Positions 16,284 to 25,395 of a DNA stretch of 64,000 bases are shown one piece after another. A program made the position numbers and the translations under genes. The stretch covers positions 372,001 to 436,000 of the forward strand of contig NZ_SLWN01000005.1 of the NCBI RefSeq assembly GCF_004342025.1. Direction: 5' to 3'. The DNA is from Kribbella steppae (GTDB lineage: Bacteria > Actinomycetota > Actinomycetes > Propionibacteriales > Kribbellaceae). The notes under the pieces are model-generated. The model saw only the letters and a program-made list of their open reading frames with translations. It had not been told where the DNA came from and ran no database searches. Every line of letters begins with the position of its first letter. Position 1 is the stretch's first letter.

Positions 16284-17651
16284 ATGGATGGTATGACGAC
16301 TACTGGTTCGCGGTCGCGGGGGCGGAGTCTGCGGCGCGATGCGCTGGGAGTGGGCTCGTCGACCGCGATCGGGATTGCTTCGACGGCACCGGCGTACTCG
16401 CTGGCTGTCTCGGTGGGACTACTCGCCGGGTACACCGGTGCGGCAGCTCCGCTCGTGCTGGCGGCGAGTGCGATCCCGGTGATCCTGGTCGCGCTGTGTT
16501 TCCGTGAGCTGAACCGGGCGGAGCCGGACTGCGGTACGACGTTCCCGTGGACCGAGAAGGCGTTCGGTATGGGCACCGGCCGGATGGTCGGCTGGACCAC
16601 GGTGATGGCGTGTGTGCTGGTGATGAGCAACCTCGCGCAGGTCGCCGCCGTCTACACCTACCTCCTGTTCGGCCTGGACACTGCCGCCGACTCCCGGCTC
16701 GCGCAGGCCGGGCTCGGCACGGCCTTCATCCTGGTGATGGCCCTGCTCGCCTATCGCGGGATCCGGGTCGCCGCGACCACGCAGTTCGTGCTGCTGACCG
16801 TCGAGGTGGTCGCGCTGTTGTGGTTCGCGATCAACGCCTTCCGCGAGGCCGGGTCCCTGAGCATCCAGGCGTTCTCGGAGACCGGTGACGGCGCGTGGGC
16901 GGCCGGCATCTTGGTCGCGGTGTTCCTCTACTGGGGCTGGGACTCGTCCTTCAGCGTCAACGAGGAGACGCGCAACCCGAGACGTACACCGGCGATCGCC
17001 GCGCTGATCGCGAACGGCTTCCTGGTCGTCCTGTACGTCGTGGTCGCCTGGGCCGCGGTCGCGTACGCCGGGGTGGATCCGCTCGCGGACACCGCCGACG
17101 ACGACTTCTTCGCCGTTCTGTCGAACGACCTGCTCGGCACGGCCGGCGGGAAGTTCCTCGTCGGCGCGGTGCTGGTGTCGGCGCTGGCATCGACGCAGAC
17201 CACGATCCTGCCGACGGCCCGGACGATGCTGTCGATGGCCCGGCGGGACGCGTTCCCGGGGCAGTTCGCGCGGATCTCCGCCCGCTACCAGACACCGACC
17301 GTGTCCACCTGGGTGTTCGCCGGGGTGAGCGTAGGGGTGTACGTCGTGCTCGTGCTGACCTCGGACGCCGTACTGGCCGACTCGGTGGCGGCTGTGTCGG
17401 TGCTGGTGTCGCTGTACTACCTGGCGACGGCGGCCGCCGTACCGGTCTACTTCAAAGGCGCGCTGCGCGAGCGGCTGGTGCTGCGCCTGGTGGTGCCTTT
17501 GCTGGCGAGCTTGTCGTTCGCGGTGGTGCTGGTGCTCGCGGTGGCGGATGTGGGCACCGGGCCGCTGGTTGTGGTGGGTGTAACGATGGTGGTCGGGGCG
17601 GCGATCATGTTCTCGATGAAGCCGCCGGCCGAGGGAGAGGGCAGGGCGTGA
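16284..17651 (+). CDS. APC family amino acid permease
   Basis: 455 residues, about twelve transmembrane helices, with the APC signature GVGSSTAIGIASTAPAYSLA in helix 1 and a conserved FRELNRAEPDCGTTFPW loop. It imports amino acids or polyamines. Start at 16284 or the ATG 9 bases later. It overlaps the YgiB-like lipoprotein gene by 4 bp (GTGA) and is co-transcribed with it and the YgiC-like ligase gene, so its substrate may be linked to that ligase (an amine or amino acid; inference). Confidence 0.9.
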   Translation: MDGMTTTGSRSRGRSLRRDALGVGSSTAIGIASTAPAYSLAVSVGLLAGYTGAAAPLVLAASAIPVILVALCFRELNRAEPDCGTTFPWTEKAFGMGTGRMVGWTTVMACVLVMSNLAQVAAVYTYLLFGLDTAADSRLAQAGLGTAFILVMALLAYRGIRVAATTQFVLLTVEVVALLWFAINAFREAGSLSIQAFSETGDGAWAAGILVAVFLYWGWDSSFSVNEETRNPRRTPAIAALIANGFLVVLYVVVAWAAVAYAGVDPLADTADDDFFAVLSNDLLGTAGGKFLVGAVLVSALASTQTTILPTARTMLSMARRDAFPGQFARISARYQTPTVSTWVFAGVSVGVYVVLVLTSDAVLADSVAAVSVLVSLYYLATAAAVPVYFKGALRERLVLRLVVPLLASLSFAVVLVLAVADVGTGPLVVVGVTMVVGAAIMFSMKPPAEGEGRA

Positions 17652-18046
17652 CACGACGACGGATGCGTAGTGCGACAGTCACGCTCGGGCTCACGACCTT
17701 GATGGCCGCGTCGCTGACCGGGTGCGCCGGCGAGGAACAGCCGGACTACGCCGCGATCTGCGTCGACCCGCAGACCCAGACCCGCGCCGACGACGACAAC
17801 TGCACCGACGAGCGCGAGTACCACGGCTCCGGTGCCGGGTTCTTCTGGTTCTACATGGCCACCCGGGGCAACGCGTTCGTGCCACCGATCGGCGGCCGCT
17901 ACAACGCTGCCAACGGCACCTACACGGTCCCGAGGACAGGGTCGCCGACCGTCAAGCGGGGTGGTCTGGACAAGGGCGGCGGCGATATCGGCACCATCAC
18001 CCGCGGCGGGTTCGGCAAGGCCGGCAAGGGGAGCTCTGGCGGCTGA
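17648..18046 (+). CDS. YgiB-like (DUF1190-type) lipoprotein
   Basis: 132 residues. Signal peptide with lipobox LTGC, giving a lipid-anchored protein. The C-terminal TITRGGFGKAGKGSSGG closely matches the TRGGFG tail of enterobacterial YgiB/YjfM, and the neighbouring gene encodes a YgiC/YjfC-like ligase, reproducing the ygiBC order. GTG start overlaps the permease stop; its stop shares one base with the start of the ligase gene. The function of the YgiB family is not established. Confidence 0.75.
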   Translation: MTRRRMRSATVTLGLTTLMAASLTGCAGEEQPDYAAICVDPQTQTRADDDNCTDEREYHGSGAGFFWFYMATRGNAFVPPIGGRYNAANGTYTVPRTGSPTVKRGGLDKGGGDIGTITRGGFGKAGKGSSGG

Positions 18047-19272
18047 TGTGGCGGCACGCGATCAAGCCGCGGCCGCGGTGGAAGGACACCGTCGTGGAGC
18101 AGGGCCTGGTGTTTCCGATGACCGACCTGCCGGACGGCACCGAGACGCCGTACTGGAACGAGAGCGCCTGGTACGAGGTGACGATGGACGAGGTGCTGCA
18201 CCTCGAGCGCGTCACCGAGGAGCTGTACGAGATGTGCCGGCACGCGGCGTCGGTGATGGCGGCGGGTGACCGGTTCTCCGACACGCAGCTCGGGCTCGCA
18301 CCCGGCACGCTGCCGCTGGTCCGCGAGTCGCTGAAGCGCGACGACCTGTCGGTCTACGCGCGGTTCGACCTGGCCTGGAGCGGGGCCGAGCCGAAGATGC
18401 TGGAGATCAACGGCGACACCCCGACCGGGCTGGTCGAGTCGGCGGTGATCCAGTGGAACTGGCTGGAGGACGTGTTCCCGGATGCGGATCAGTGGAACTC
18501 GGTGCACGACCGCCTGGTCAAGTGGTGGGCCGAGCACCTCGCGGCCGGCCACTTCCCGGGGAACGAGGCGCATTTCTTCAACTCCGGTGCGGAGACCTCC
18601 GGCGAGGAGGCGATGACGGTCGCCTACCTGCGTGACACCGCCGCGATGGCCGGACTGGCGACGTACGGGCACGAGATCGAGGATCTGGGCTGGGACTCGG
18701 GGCGACGGGCCTTCGTGGACTGGGGCGGGCGGCCGATCCGGACCGCGTTCAAGCTCTACCCGTGGGAGGACATGCTCGACGACGAGTTCGGCCGCTACGT
18801 GCTCGCCGGCCTGGAACCCGAGCCGGTGCGGTGGATCGAGCCGATCTGGAAGACGATGCTGTCGACCAAAGCGATCCTGCCGGTGCTGTGGGAGCTGTAC
18901 CCGGACCACCCGAACCTGCTGCCGGCGTACTTCGATGATCCCGGCGACCTGCTCGAGTGGGTGGCCAAGCCGCTGCACGGCCGGGAGGGCAGCAACATCC
19001 GGATCCACACCGTGGCCGGCGCCGAGGACCACATCCACGACGGCCCGTACGACACCGCGACGATGGTCTACCAGGAGTGGCACCCGCTGCCGTCGTACGA
19101 CGGGAATCGCGCCGTCATCGGAAGCTGGATCGTCGACGGTGTCGCGGCCGGCATGATGGTCCGCGAGTCCGACGGACCCATCACCGACTACTACGCGCGC
19201 TTCGTCCCGCACGCGATCGGGACCAGTCCGCGGCCCGACCAGGAGACGATCCAGCAGTGGCTGGCGGAGTGA
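18046..19272 (+). CDS. Glutathionylspermidine synthase-family ATP-grasp ligase (YgiC-like)
   Basis: 408 residues, close to the size of E. coli YgiC/YjfC (about 386). Family marks include YWNESAWYEVT near the start, ARFDLAWSGAEPKMLEINGD, and the ATP-grasp part with KPLHGREGSNI and YQEWHPLP. The family has the ATP-grasp amide-ligase half of glutathionylspermidine synthetase without the amidase half. Because actinobacteria generally use mycothiol, glutathionylspermidine is an unlikely product here. It ends flush against the convergent dehydrogenase gene (TGA/TCA, no gap). Confidence 0.85.
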   Translation: MWRHAIKPRPRWKDTVVEQGLVFPMTDLPDGTETPYWNESAWYEVTMDEVLHLERVTEELYEMCRHAASVMAAGDRFSDTQLGLAPGTLPLVRESLKRDDLSVYARFDLAWSGAEPKMLEINGDTPTGLVESAVIQWNWLEDVFPDADQWNSVHDRLVKWWAEHLAAGHFPGNEAHFFNSGAETSGEEAMTVAYLRDTAAMAGLATYGHEIEDLGWDSGRRAFVDWGGRPIRTAFKLYPWEDMLDDEFGRYVLAGLEPEPVRWIEPIWKTMLSTKAILPVLWELYPDHPNLLPAYFDDPGDLLEWVAKPLHGREGSNIRIHTVAGAEDHIHDGPYDTATMVYQEWHPLPSYDGNRAVIGSWIVDGVAAGMMVRESDGPITDYYARFVPHAIGTSPRPDQETIQQWLAE

Positions 19273-20727
19273 TCAGTCCACGTTGATGGCGACGTACTTG
19301 AGCTCCAGGTACTCGTCGATGCCGGTGCTGCCACCTTCGCGGCCGAGGCCGGACTGTTTGACGCCGCCGAAGGGTGCCGCGGGGTTGGAGACGATGCCCT
19401 GGTTGAGGCCGATCATCCCGGTTTCCAGGCGTTCGGAGACGCGGAGGGCGCGGGTCAGGTCGTTGGTGAACAGGTAGGAGACCAGGCCGTACTCGGTGTC
19501 GTTGGCCATCCGGACCGCCTCCTCCTCGGTCTCGAAGGCGGTCAGCGGGGCGACCGGGCCGAAGATCTCCTCCTTCTGCAACCGGGCCGTCCTCGGTACG
19601 TCGGCCAGCACCGTCGGCGGGTAGAAGTACCCGTTGCCTTCAGCAACCGAGGCACCGGTCAGCACCCGGGCGCCCTGGGTGATCGCGTCGTCGACGAGGT
19701 CCTTCACCTTGTCCCGCTGGGCGGCGTCGATCAGGGGGCCGACGTCGACTCCCTCCTCGGTCCCGCGGCCGACCGTGAGCGCGGCCATCCGCTCGGCGAG
19801 TCTGGTCGCGAACTCGTCCATCAACGGCGTCTGCACGTAGATCCGGTTGGCCGCCGTACAAGCCTCGCCGCCGTTGCGCATCTTCGCCAGCATCGCGCCG
19901 TCGACGGCCTTGTCCAGGTCGGCGTCGGCGAACACCAGCAGCGGCGCGTTCCCGCCGAGTTCCATGCTGGTCCGCAGCACCTGTTCGGCGGACTGCTCGA
20001 TCAGCTTCCGGCCGACCTGGGTCGAGCCGGTGAAGGACAGCTTGCGGGCGCGTCCGTCGCGGATCAGCGGCTCCATCACGCCGCCGGAGTCGCTGGTCGT
20101 GATCACGTTCAGCACGCCGGCCGGCAGCCCGGCCTCGGTCATCAACTCGGCCAGCTTGAGCATCGACAACGGAGTCTGGGAGGCCGGTTTCATCACCATC
20201 GTGCAGCCGGCCGCGACCGCCGGGCCGATCTTGCGGGCACCCATCGCGGCCGGGAAGTTCCACGGCGTGATCAGCAGGCACGGGCCGACCGGCTGCCGCA
20301 TCACCAGGAAGCGGCCCTGGCCGTTCGGTGCGACCTGGTAGCCGCCGTCGATCCGGACCGCCTCCTCGGCGAACCAGCGGAAGAACTCGGCCGCGTAGGC
20401 GATCTCGCCCTTGGACTCGGCGACCGGCTTGCCCATCTCCAGCGTCATCAGCAGCGCCAGTTCGTCGGCGCGCTCGGTCATCAGCTCATAGGTCCGGCGA
20501 AGGATCTCGCCACGCTCGCGTGGTGCCGTTGCGGCCCAGTCCGCCTGCGCCGCAACAGCAGCGTCCAGGGCGGCCACGCCGTCGGCAGGACTCGCATCAG
20601 CAACTTCGCACAGCGTCGTACCGGTGGCCGGGTCCTCGACGGCCAGGGTCTTCCCGCCTGCGGCCGCCTGCCACTTGCCGCCGATGAACAGCTCGTTCGG
20701 ACATGCCTCAACGACTTCCCGCTCCAT
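19273..20727 (-). CDS. gabD: NAD(P)-dependent succinate-semialdehyde dehydrogenase type ALDH
   Basis: 484 residues, usual ALDH length. Catalytic Cys in GGEACTAANR, general-base Glu in ELGGNAP, cofactor segment FTGSTQVGRK and TPWNFPAAMGARK fit the GabD subfamily. It would oxidise succinate semialdehyde, or a related semialdehyde such as 2-oxoglutarate semialdehyde, to the acid. Monocistronic; ATG start at 20727. A link to the amine permease/ligase operon on the opposite strand is possible because polyamine and GABA catabolism give semialdehydes, but this is inference. Confidence 0.88.
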   Translation of the reverse strand: MEREVVEACPNELFIGGKWQAAAGGKTLAVEDPATGTTLCEVADASPADGVAALDAAVAAQADWAATAPRERGEILRRTYELMTERADELALLMTLEMGKPVAESKGEIAYAAEFFRWFAEEAVRIDGGYQVAPNGQGRFLVMRQPVGPCLLITPWNFPAAMGARKIGPAVAAGCTMVMKPASQTPLSMLKLAELMTEAGLPAGVLNVITTSDSGGVMEPLIRDGRARKLSFTGSTQVGRKLIEQSAEQVLRTSMELGGNAPLLVFADADLDKAVDGAMLAKMRNGGEACTAANRIYVQTPLMDEFATRLAERMAALTVGRGTEEGVDVGPLIDAAQRDKVKDLVDDAITQGARVLTGASVAEGNGYFYPPTVLADVPRTARLQKEEIFGPVAPLTAFETEEEAVRMANDTEYGLVSYLFTNDLTRALRVSERLETGMIGLNQGIVSNPAAPFGGVKQSGLGREGGSTGIDEYLELKYVAINVD

Positions 20728-20775
20728 GAGCCTGCCTTTCTGTTGCGTCCGGCAGTACCCACGATAGGTACCCGT

Positions 20776-21837
20776 TCAGGCTGTGGCGATGAGCGGTGGT
20801 GCGTGACGCGGGACGGTGCGGATCGTGCGGGTTAGACCGGCTGCGATGGTGCGGAGGATGGCCGATCTGATCAGGCCGTCGAAGGCCAGTGGGACCAGCA
20901 TGATCTCGTTGGCAGCAGTGCTGGCGACCAGCGAGCCCAGTCCGGATACCACTGTGGTCCGTGAGCCGACGATGTGGCCGGGGTCGTCCAGCAACCGCTC
21001 CGCCCGGCCGCGCTCGCGGCCGGTCAGCGGCGGCTCCAGCAGCTCCATCAGCTCGGCCGGAGTGGCCCGTGGCGACGCGACAGCAAGACGCGTCTTCACC
21101 CGCACGTACTCAGCGAAGCGGATGATTGCCTCTTCCTCGGAGTCCGCCGCCACCACACCGACCGTCACTCCGAGATACGGCTTCACCGTCGGTCCGCTCG
21201 CCTCGAAGTGCTCCTTGTACGCCGCCACAGCCGCAAGCGTCGTGGCAGCAGCACAGTGATGCGCCAGAAAGACAGGCAACCCTCGTACGGCGGCAGTCGC
21301 CGCAGCACCGGGGTGATCGGCCAGAACGAACACAGGTGGTGGCAGGCCGGCCAGCGACAGCCGTACGTCGCCCACTGGCGCCCGGCCGGGTAGTCCGTCG
21401 CGAAGGAACCCACACAGCTCGTCCAGCCGACGCGGGAACGTGTCATGGGCGGCACCGCCGAGTGCGGCCGCCGTACTGGGCACGAAACCGTTCTGCTGAC
21501 CCACGCCAAGGTCGATCCGACTCGGGTACGCCGCTGCCAGCGCGGCGAACTGTTCCGCGATGACGAGAGGCTGGTGGGTCGTCAGCAGTGCGCCGCCCGA
21601 GCCCAAGCGGATCCGGTCTGTTCGCGCGGCCAGGACAGCCGCGAGCACAGCAGGTGTCGCGCTGCCGACACCCCGGACGCCGTGCTGCTCCCCCAACCAG
21701 AACCGGCGATATCCGAGGTCATCGGCAGCTTGTGCCACCTCCGCGGTCTCCCGGAGTGCGGCCGCAGCCGACTGACCGGGCAGCTGCGGTACTACGTCGA
21801 GCACCGAATGCGCTGAGACGGGCAATCCAGGAGTCAC
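20776..21837 (-). CDS. LLM-class flavin/F420-dependent oxidoreductase (MsnO8-like)
   Basis: About 353 residues from the GTG at 21837, where the family's N-terminal SVLDVVP strand begins; an ATG at 21885 lies inside a hairpin and is less likely. Luciferase-like TIM-barrel marks are GYRRFWLGEQHG, RIRLGSGGALL and IAEQFAALAAAYPSRIDLGVG. The enzyme would use FMNH2 or F420H2. It is divergent from lanM. Reductases of dehydroamino acids are known in lanthipeptide clusters, some F420-dependent, so a tailoring role is plausible but unproven; it may equally be an unrelated monooxygenase. Confidence 0.82.
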   Translation of the reverse strand: MTPGLPVSAHSVLDVVPQLPGQSAAAALRETAEVAQAADDLGYRRFWLGEQHGVRGVGSATPAVLAAVLAARTDRIRLGSGGALLTTHQPLVIAEQFAALAAAYPSRIDLGVGQQNGFVPSTAAALGGAAHDTFPRRLDELCGFLRDGLPGRAPVGDVRLSLAGLPPPVFVLADHPGAAATAAVRGLPVFLAHHCAAATTLAAVAAYKEHFEASGPTVKPYLGVTVGVVAADSEEEAIIRFAEYVRVKTRLAVASPRATPAELMELLEPPLTGRERGRAERLLDDPGHIVGSRTTVVSGLGSLVASTAANEIMLVPLAFDGLIRSAILRTIAAGLTRTIRTVPRHAPPLIATA

Positions 21838-21883
21838 AGGGGCGAGCACCTGCCAACCGTCGCAGTGTCCGAGCAGTTCGCGC

Positions 21884-21902
21884 ATGGGTGTTCGGCACCC
21901 AT
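21884..21902. repeat. Hairpin at the 5' end of the LLM gene
   Basis: ATGGGTG (21884-21890), loop TTCGG, CACCCAT (21896-21902): a perfect 7-bp stem. Outer GTTCGCG/CGCGAAC arms extend it. It overlaps the alternative ATG start of the LLM gene at 21885 and could mask translation initiation there. Confidence 0.4.
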
Positions 21903-22016
21903 GTTCCGGCCCGCGAACACCCACCCTCCGGCCGGAGCGCCGAGTCTCGAAAATGGGGGTGCGGAGGTCTTGCCGGACCGCTGATCGGTCGGGCATCGTT
22001 CCCGGCGTTCCTTCCA

Positions 22017-22175
22017 GTGCCTCTTCGAGGAACGTTGGTGCCTCTAGCGGTGGCCCAGTCGTTCGCTGGCAAGGCGGAGGAGGAGAGCAATGCGGAGCAT
22101 TGCGCGACGACGACAACGCCGCCAGCGGGCGTCTGGGGCGCCGCTAGAGGTGCCGAACGTTTCTCGAAGAGGCAC
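22017..22175. repeat. 159-bp nested long inverted repeat (MITE-like or structured RNA)
   Basis: Left arm 22017-22070 and right arm 22121-22175 are reverse complements over about 54 bases with one gap and a handful of mismatches; both ends read GTGCCTCTTCGAG outward-in. The 50-base loop contains a perfect 7-bp hairpin GCAATGC-GGA-GCATTGC (22087-22103). No ORF fits. The sharp symmetric ends suggest a mobile miniature element or a dispersed repeat; I see only this one copy in the window. Confidence 0.7.
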
Positions 22176-22291
22176 CACTTTCGCGGACAGAGGAGGCCGA
22201 AGACGAGTGCAGACACAGAGCTGGGAGCCGTAGCGCTCCCGTCCTGAGCCGGGCCGGCCTTCCACCAGAGGCCGCCCCCGGCCGGGCGCTG

Positions 22292-22333
22292 CTGCCGCGG
22301 GGTGGTCAACCCCCAGTCGTCACCCCGCGGCAG
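22292..22333 (+). promoter_or_regulatory. 13-bp GC hairpin in the lanM leader
   Basis: CTGCCGCGGGGTG (22292-22304) pairs perfectly with CACCCCGCGGCAG (22321-22333) around a 16-base loop, ending 53 bases before the lanM start. It could be an attenuator, a terminator for transcription coming through the repeat, or an operator. Confidence 0.5.
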
Positions 22334-22386
22334 GTGTCGGCTGCGCACTTTCCGGCCGTCCGGCGAAATATGGGGGCTCGATACCC

Positions 22387-25368
22387 ATGTCTGGGGCGGG
22401 TCCCCGATGGCAGCCTGTCCGCGTGCTCAACTCAGCGACCGCCGGGCCTGCCCGGACCGACCAGCGCAACGCCTGGTGGTCCGCCGGGATGCGCCCGCAC
22501 GAGTTGACGACCTCGGCGCCGGCCTGGGCCGAGTACGTCGAACGAAGCACCAATCAGACCGCGCCTGCCGCTGGTCGCAGCCCCGCAGGGACCGATGTCG
22601 TCGGTGGCCACACATCAGGTGGGGCTGACGAGGCTTCGGGTGGGCACCGCGACTGGCGGCAGGCGCTTATGCGCTGCCTCGACCCGCTCCTCTCGTCGGC
22701 TCGCCGCGACCTCGCGGCCGCCGGGCACAGCGGCGTACTGGCAGAGCACTTACTGCAACGGCTCGGACTGCGGATGGTGAAGCTGGCGTCGCGGACGCTG
22801 GTGCTGGAGCTAGCCCGCGCACGTGACCGCGGCGAGCTGGCCGGTGCCACCTCGGCCGCCCGTTTTCTGGACTTCACCCACCGGCTCGTCGGAGGGAGCG
22901 AGCTGGCGGAGTTCCTGGCCACCTACCCGGTGCTGGCCCGGGTCCTGGGCGAGTCGTGCCGACAGGGCGTCGAGGGTCACCTCGAACTCCTGGCACGACT
23001 CGCCGAGGATCGGGAGTCACTCGTCGCCGGACTGCTCGACGGCCGTGATCCCGGCGCGTTGACCGCCATCGACCCCGCCGGCGATCCCCACCGGGGCGGC
23101 CGGTCCACGGCAACCCTCACCTTCGCGGACGGGCGACGGCTGGTCTACAAACCGCGATCGCTCGACCTGCACAGCCACTTCAACGAGCTGGTCGACTGGC
23201 TGAACGACAAGACCGGCCTGGACATCCGCACAGTCGGCATACTCCCCCGCGATGGGTACGGCTGGTCGGAGTACGTCGTACCTCAGCCTTGCGACGACCT
23301 GGCCGAGGTACGTCGCTTCTACCACAGGCAAGGCGCTCTGCTGGCACTGCTGTACGTGCTGGACGGCACGGACATGCACTACGAGAACCTGATCGCCGTC
23401 GGCGAGCAGCCTGTCCTCGTCGACATCGAGACGCTGTTCCACCCGAGTCACGCACCAGCAGGTGCACTCAGCCGTGACCCGGCGTACCGGGCACTGCTGA
23501 GCTCGGTCTATCGCACTGCGTTGCTGCCACTGGTGGTCAGCGGCGAGCACGGTGTGGCAGACATGTCCGGACTGGGTGGCGACGCCGATGCGACGGCACC
23601 TACCAGCGTGGTCGACTGGGCTGACGCCGGTCTGGACTCGATGCACCTCGTCAGGCGCCCTGGCAAGACTCACGGCGCCAGGAACCGGCCGCGACTCGAC
23701 GGTGCCGACATCGAACCGCGGGACCACGAGATCGCCTTGCTCACCGGGTTCCGGGCCGCGTACGAGGCGATTGCCTGGCACCGTGAGGAGCTGATCGGCG
23801 CGGACGGCCTGCTGGCCCGTTGCGCGACGGACCAGATCCGCTTCGTGCCGCGGAGCACCAGCCTCTACACAGGTCTCCTGGACGAGTCGACGCACCCGGA
23901 TGCGCTCCGCGACGCAGCTGGTCGCAGCCAACTACTCGACCTGTTGTGGGACGCCGACGAGGCCCTGCACGCCGTGGTGCCGTACGAGCTGGCAGATCTG
24001 TGGGCAGGCGACGTACCGCTCTTCACTACCCGTCCGGACAGCCGTGACGTCTGGGCATCCGACGGCACTCACATCCCGAACGTGCTGGCCACTGAAGGCC
24101 TCAGTGCTGTCGAGGCGAAGATCGCGGCTCTCAGCGACATCGACGAGCATCGGCAGAAGTGGCTGATCTCCGCGACGCTCGCGACCAGGCCGGAGTCGAT
24201 CGTGCACTCCAGCACCGCCGGCAGGCCTGGCCTGGGTGCCACTGAGGCAGACCCCGATCACCTGCTGGCCGCCGCCACAGACATCGCCGACGAGATCATG
24301 GCGCAGGTCCAGAGCGAACGCGGCGGTGCGGCGAACTGGCTCGGTCTGGAACTCATCGACGACCACCACTGGGCTGTAAGGCCAATGGGAGCAGGGCTTT
24401 CCAACGGCTACACCGGTACGGCGCTCTTCCTCGCACAGGTCGGTGTGCTGACCGGAGCCCAGAAGTACTGCGAGCTGGCGCGTGACGCGATCCGGCCGCT
24501 CCCTGCCCTGCTGCAGAGCCTGGCAGCGGACCCGGAGTCCGCCCAGCTCGTCGGCCCGGGCCTGCACGGACTAGGCGGCATCAGCTACGGCCTCGACCGC
24601 CTCCACTCCCTTCTCGGCGACTCCGACCTCGCCACCTGGCTGACCGCCTCCCTCGAACTCATCGAGCAGCTCAAGCCCGACGAGTTCCCCACGTACGCCG
24701 AAGGCGCAGCCGGCGGTCTCACCGCCATGCAAGCGATCCAAGGCAATGCGATCGCCACCCGGCTCGCCGAGCGGTACGCCGACGAGCTGGTCAGCACAGT
24801 GGAGCTCGGGCTCCGTCGTGGCCGAGTAGCAGCGGATCACGGCTTCGCCCGGGGCTATCAGGGAATTGCCTGGGCTCTCGGCCGGTACGGCGTACCTGGT
24901 GACAGGTACACGGACGCTGCACGGGCGGCGTCTGATCTGGACCGGCCAGAGCGCCCTGGTAGCCATGGTTGGTGCTCTGGTGACGCCGGGACCGCGTTGG
25001 CCCGGCTGAGTGCCGGAGTACCCGCGGACCTCGACGCCTACCTGAGGGCCGCAGCAGAACGTCCGGTGCTCGCCGACCTGAGTCTGTGTCACGGCGAGCT
25101 CGGCGCGGTGGAGCCACTGGTGTGGCTCGCCGAACGCGATCACACAGCTGTTGAGGCGGTCCGGCGTCGCCGGGCCGGGCTGGTGCTCGCGGCAGTACAG
25201 CAGTACGGACCTCAGTGCGGGACACCGCGAGCGGTTCCGTCACCAGGCTTGCTGACCGGCCTGGCGGGAATCGGCTACGGCCTGCTCCGGCTGGCGTTCT
25301 CCGAACGCGTTCCGTCCGTCCTGCTGCTCGAACCATCCGCCGGGCCGAAGCGCGCACCACAGCGCTGA
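22387..25368 (+). CDS. lanM: Class II lanthipeptide synthetase LanM
   Basis: 993 residues, typical LanM size. The N-terminal dehydratase domain (DUF4135) includes LTFADGRRLVYKPRSL and D329-M-H-Y-E-N334; it would phosphorylate and eliminate Ser/Thr of a precursor peptide. The C-terminal LanC-like cyclase keeps the three zinc ligands C863 (HGWCSGD), C901 and H902 (LCHGELG), so the cyclase looks intact. The first about 75 residues are poorly conserved and a GTG at 22423 is an alternative start. 27 bases downstream lies a small precursor-like gene. No LanT transporter or LanP protease is adjacent. In RiPP logic it modifies the downstream peptide in the cytosol before export. Confidence 0.93.
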   Translation: MSGAGPRWQPVRVLNSATAGPARTDQRNAWWSAGMRPHELTTSAPAWAEYVERSTNQTAPAAGRSPAGTDVVGGHTSGGADEASGGHRDWRQALMRCLDPLLSSARRDLAAAGHSGVLAEHLLQRLGLRMVKLASRTLVLELARARDRGELAGATSAARFLDFTHRLVGGSELAEFLATYPVLARVLGESCRQGVEGHLELLARLAEDRESLVAGLLDGRDPGALTAIDPAGDPHRGGRSTATLTFADGRRLVYKPRSLDLHSHFNELVDWLNDKTGLDIRTVGILPRDGYGWSEYVVPQPCDDLAEVRRFYHRQGALLALLYVLDGTDMHYENLIAVGEQPVLVDIETLFHPSHAPAGALSRDPAYRALLSSVYRTALLPLVVSGEHGVADMSGLGGDADATAPTSVVDWADAGLDSMHLVRRPGKTHGARNRPRLDGADIEPRDHEIALLTGFRAAYEAIAWHREELIGADGLLARCATDQIRFVPRSTSLYTGLLDESTHPDALRDAAGRSQLLDLLWDADEALHAVVPYELADLWAGDVPLFTTRPDSRDVWASDGTHIPNVLATEGLSAVEAKIAALSDIDEHRQKWLISATLATRPESIVHSSTAGRPGLGATEADPDHLLAAATDIADEIMAQVQSERGGAANWLGLELIDDHHWAVRPMGAGLSNGYTGTALFLAQVGVLTGAQKYCELARDAIRPLPALLQSLAADPESAQLVGPGLHGLGGISYGLDRLHSLLGDSDLATWLTASLELIEQLKPDEFPTYAEGAAGGLTAMQAIQGNAIATRLAERYADELVSTVELGLRRGRVAADHGFARGYQGIAWALGRYGVPGDRYTDAARAASDLDRPERPGSHGWCSGDAGTALARLSAGVPADLDAYLRAAAERPVLADLSLCHGELGAVEPLVWLAERDHTAVEAVRRRRAGLVLAAVQQYGPQCGTPRAVPSPGLLTGLAGIGYGLLRLAFSERVPSVLLLEPSAGPKRAPQR

Positions 25369-25395
25369 CGCCCACCAACCGATTGGGGAGACAGC

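Larger units (their letters stand above)
21838..22386. other. Long intergenic region with nested inverted repeats, upstream of lanM
   Basis: 549 bases without a credible gene between the divergent LLM and LanM genes. It holds a hairpin with ATGGGTG/CACCCAT arms (21884-21902), the 159-bp long inverted repeat at 22017-22175, and a 13-bp stem at 22292-22333 (both listed separately). Small open frames here are shadows of these repeats. Confidence 0.7.

Noticed and set aside
16419..17654. Minus-strand frame over the APC permease gene
   Set aside because: Repetitive His/Arg/Gln composition, opposite a well-supported membrane protein.
20776..22116. Long frame of the LLM gene beginning at 22116
   Set aside because: The first 90 residues are Pro/Arg-rich with no family similarity and run through the long inverted repeat; the family N-terminus starts at 21837.
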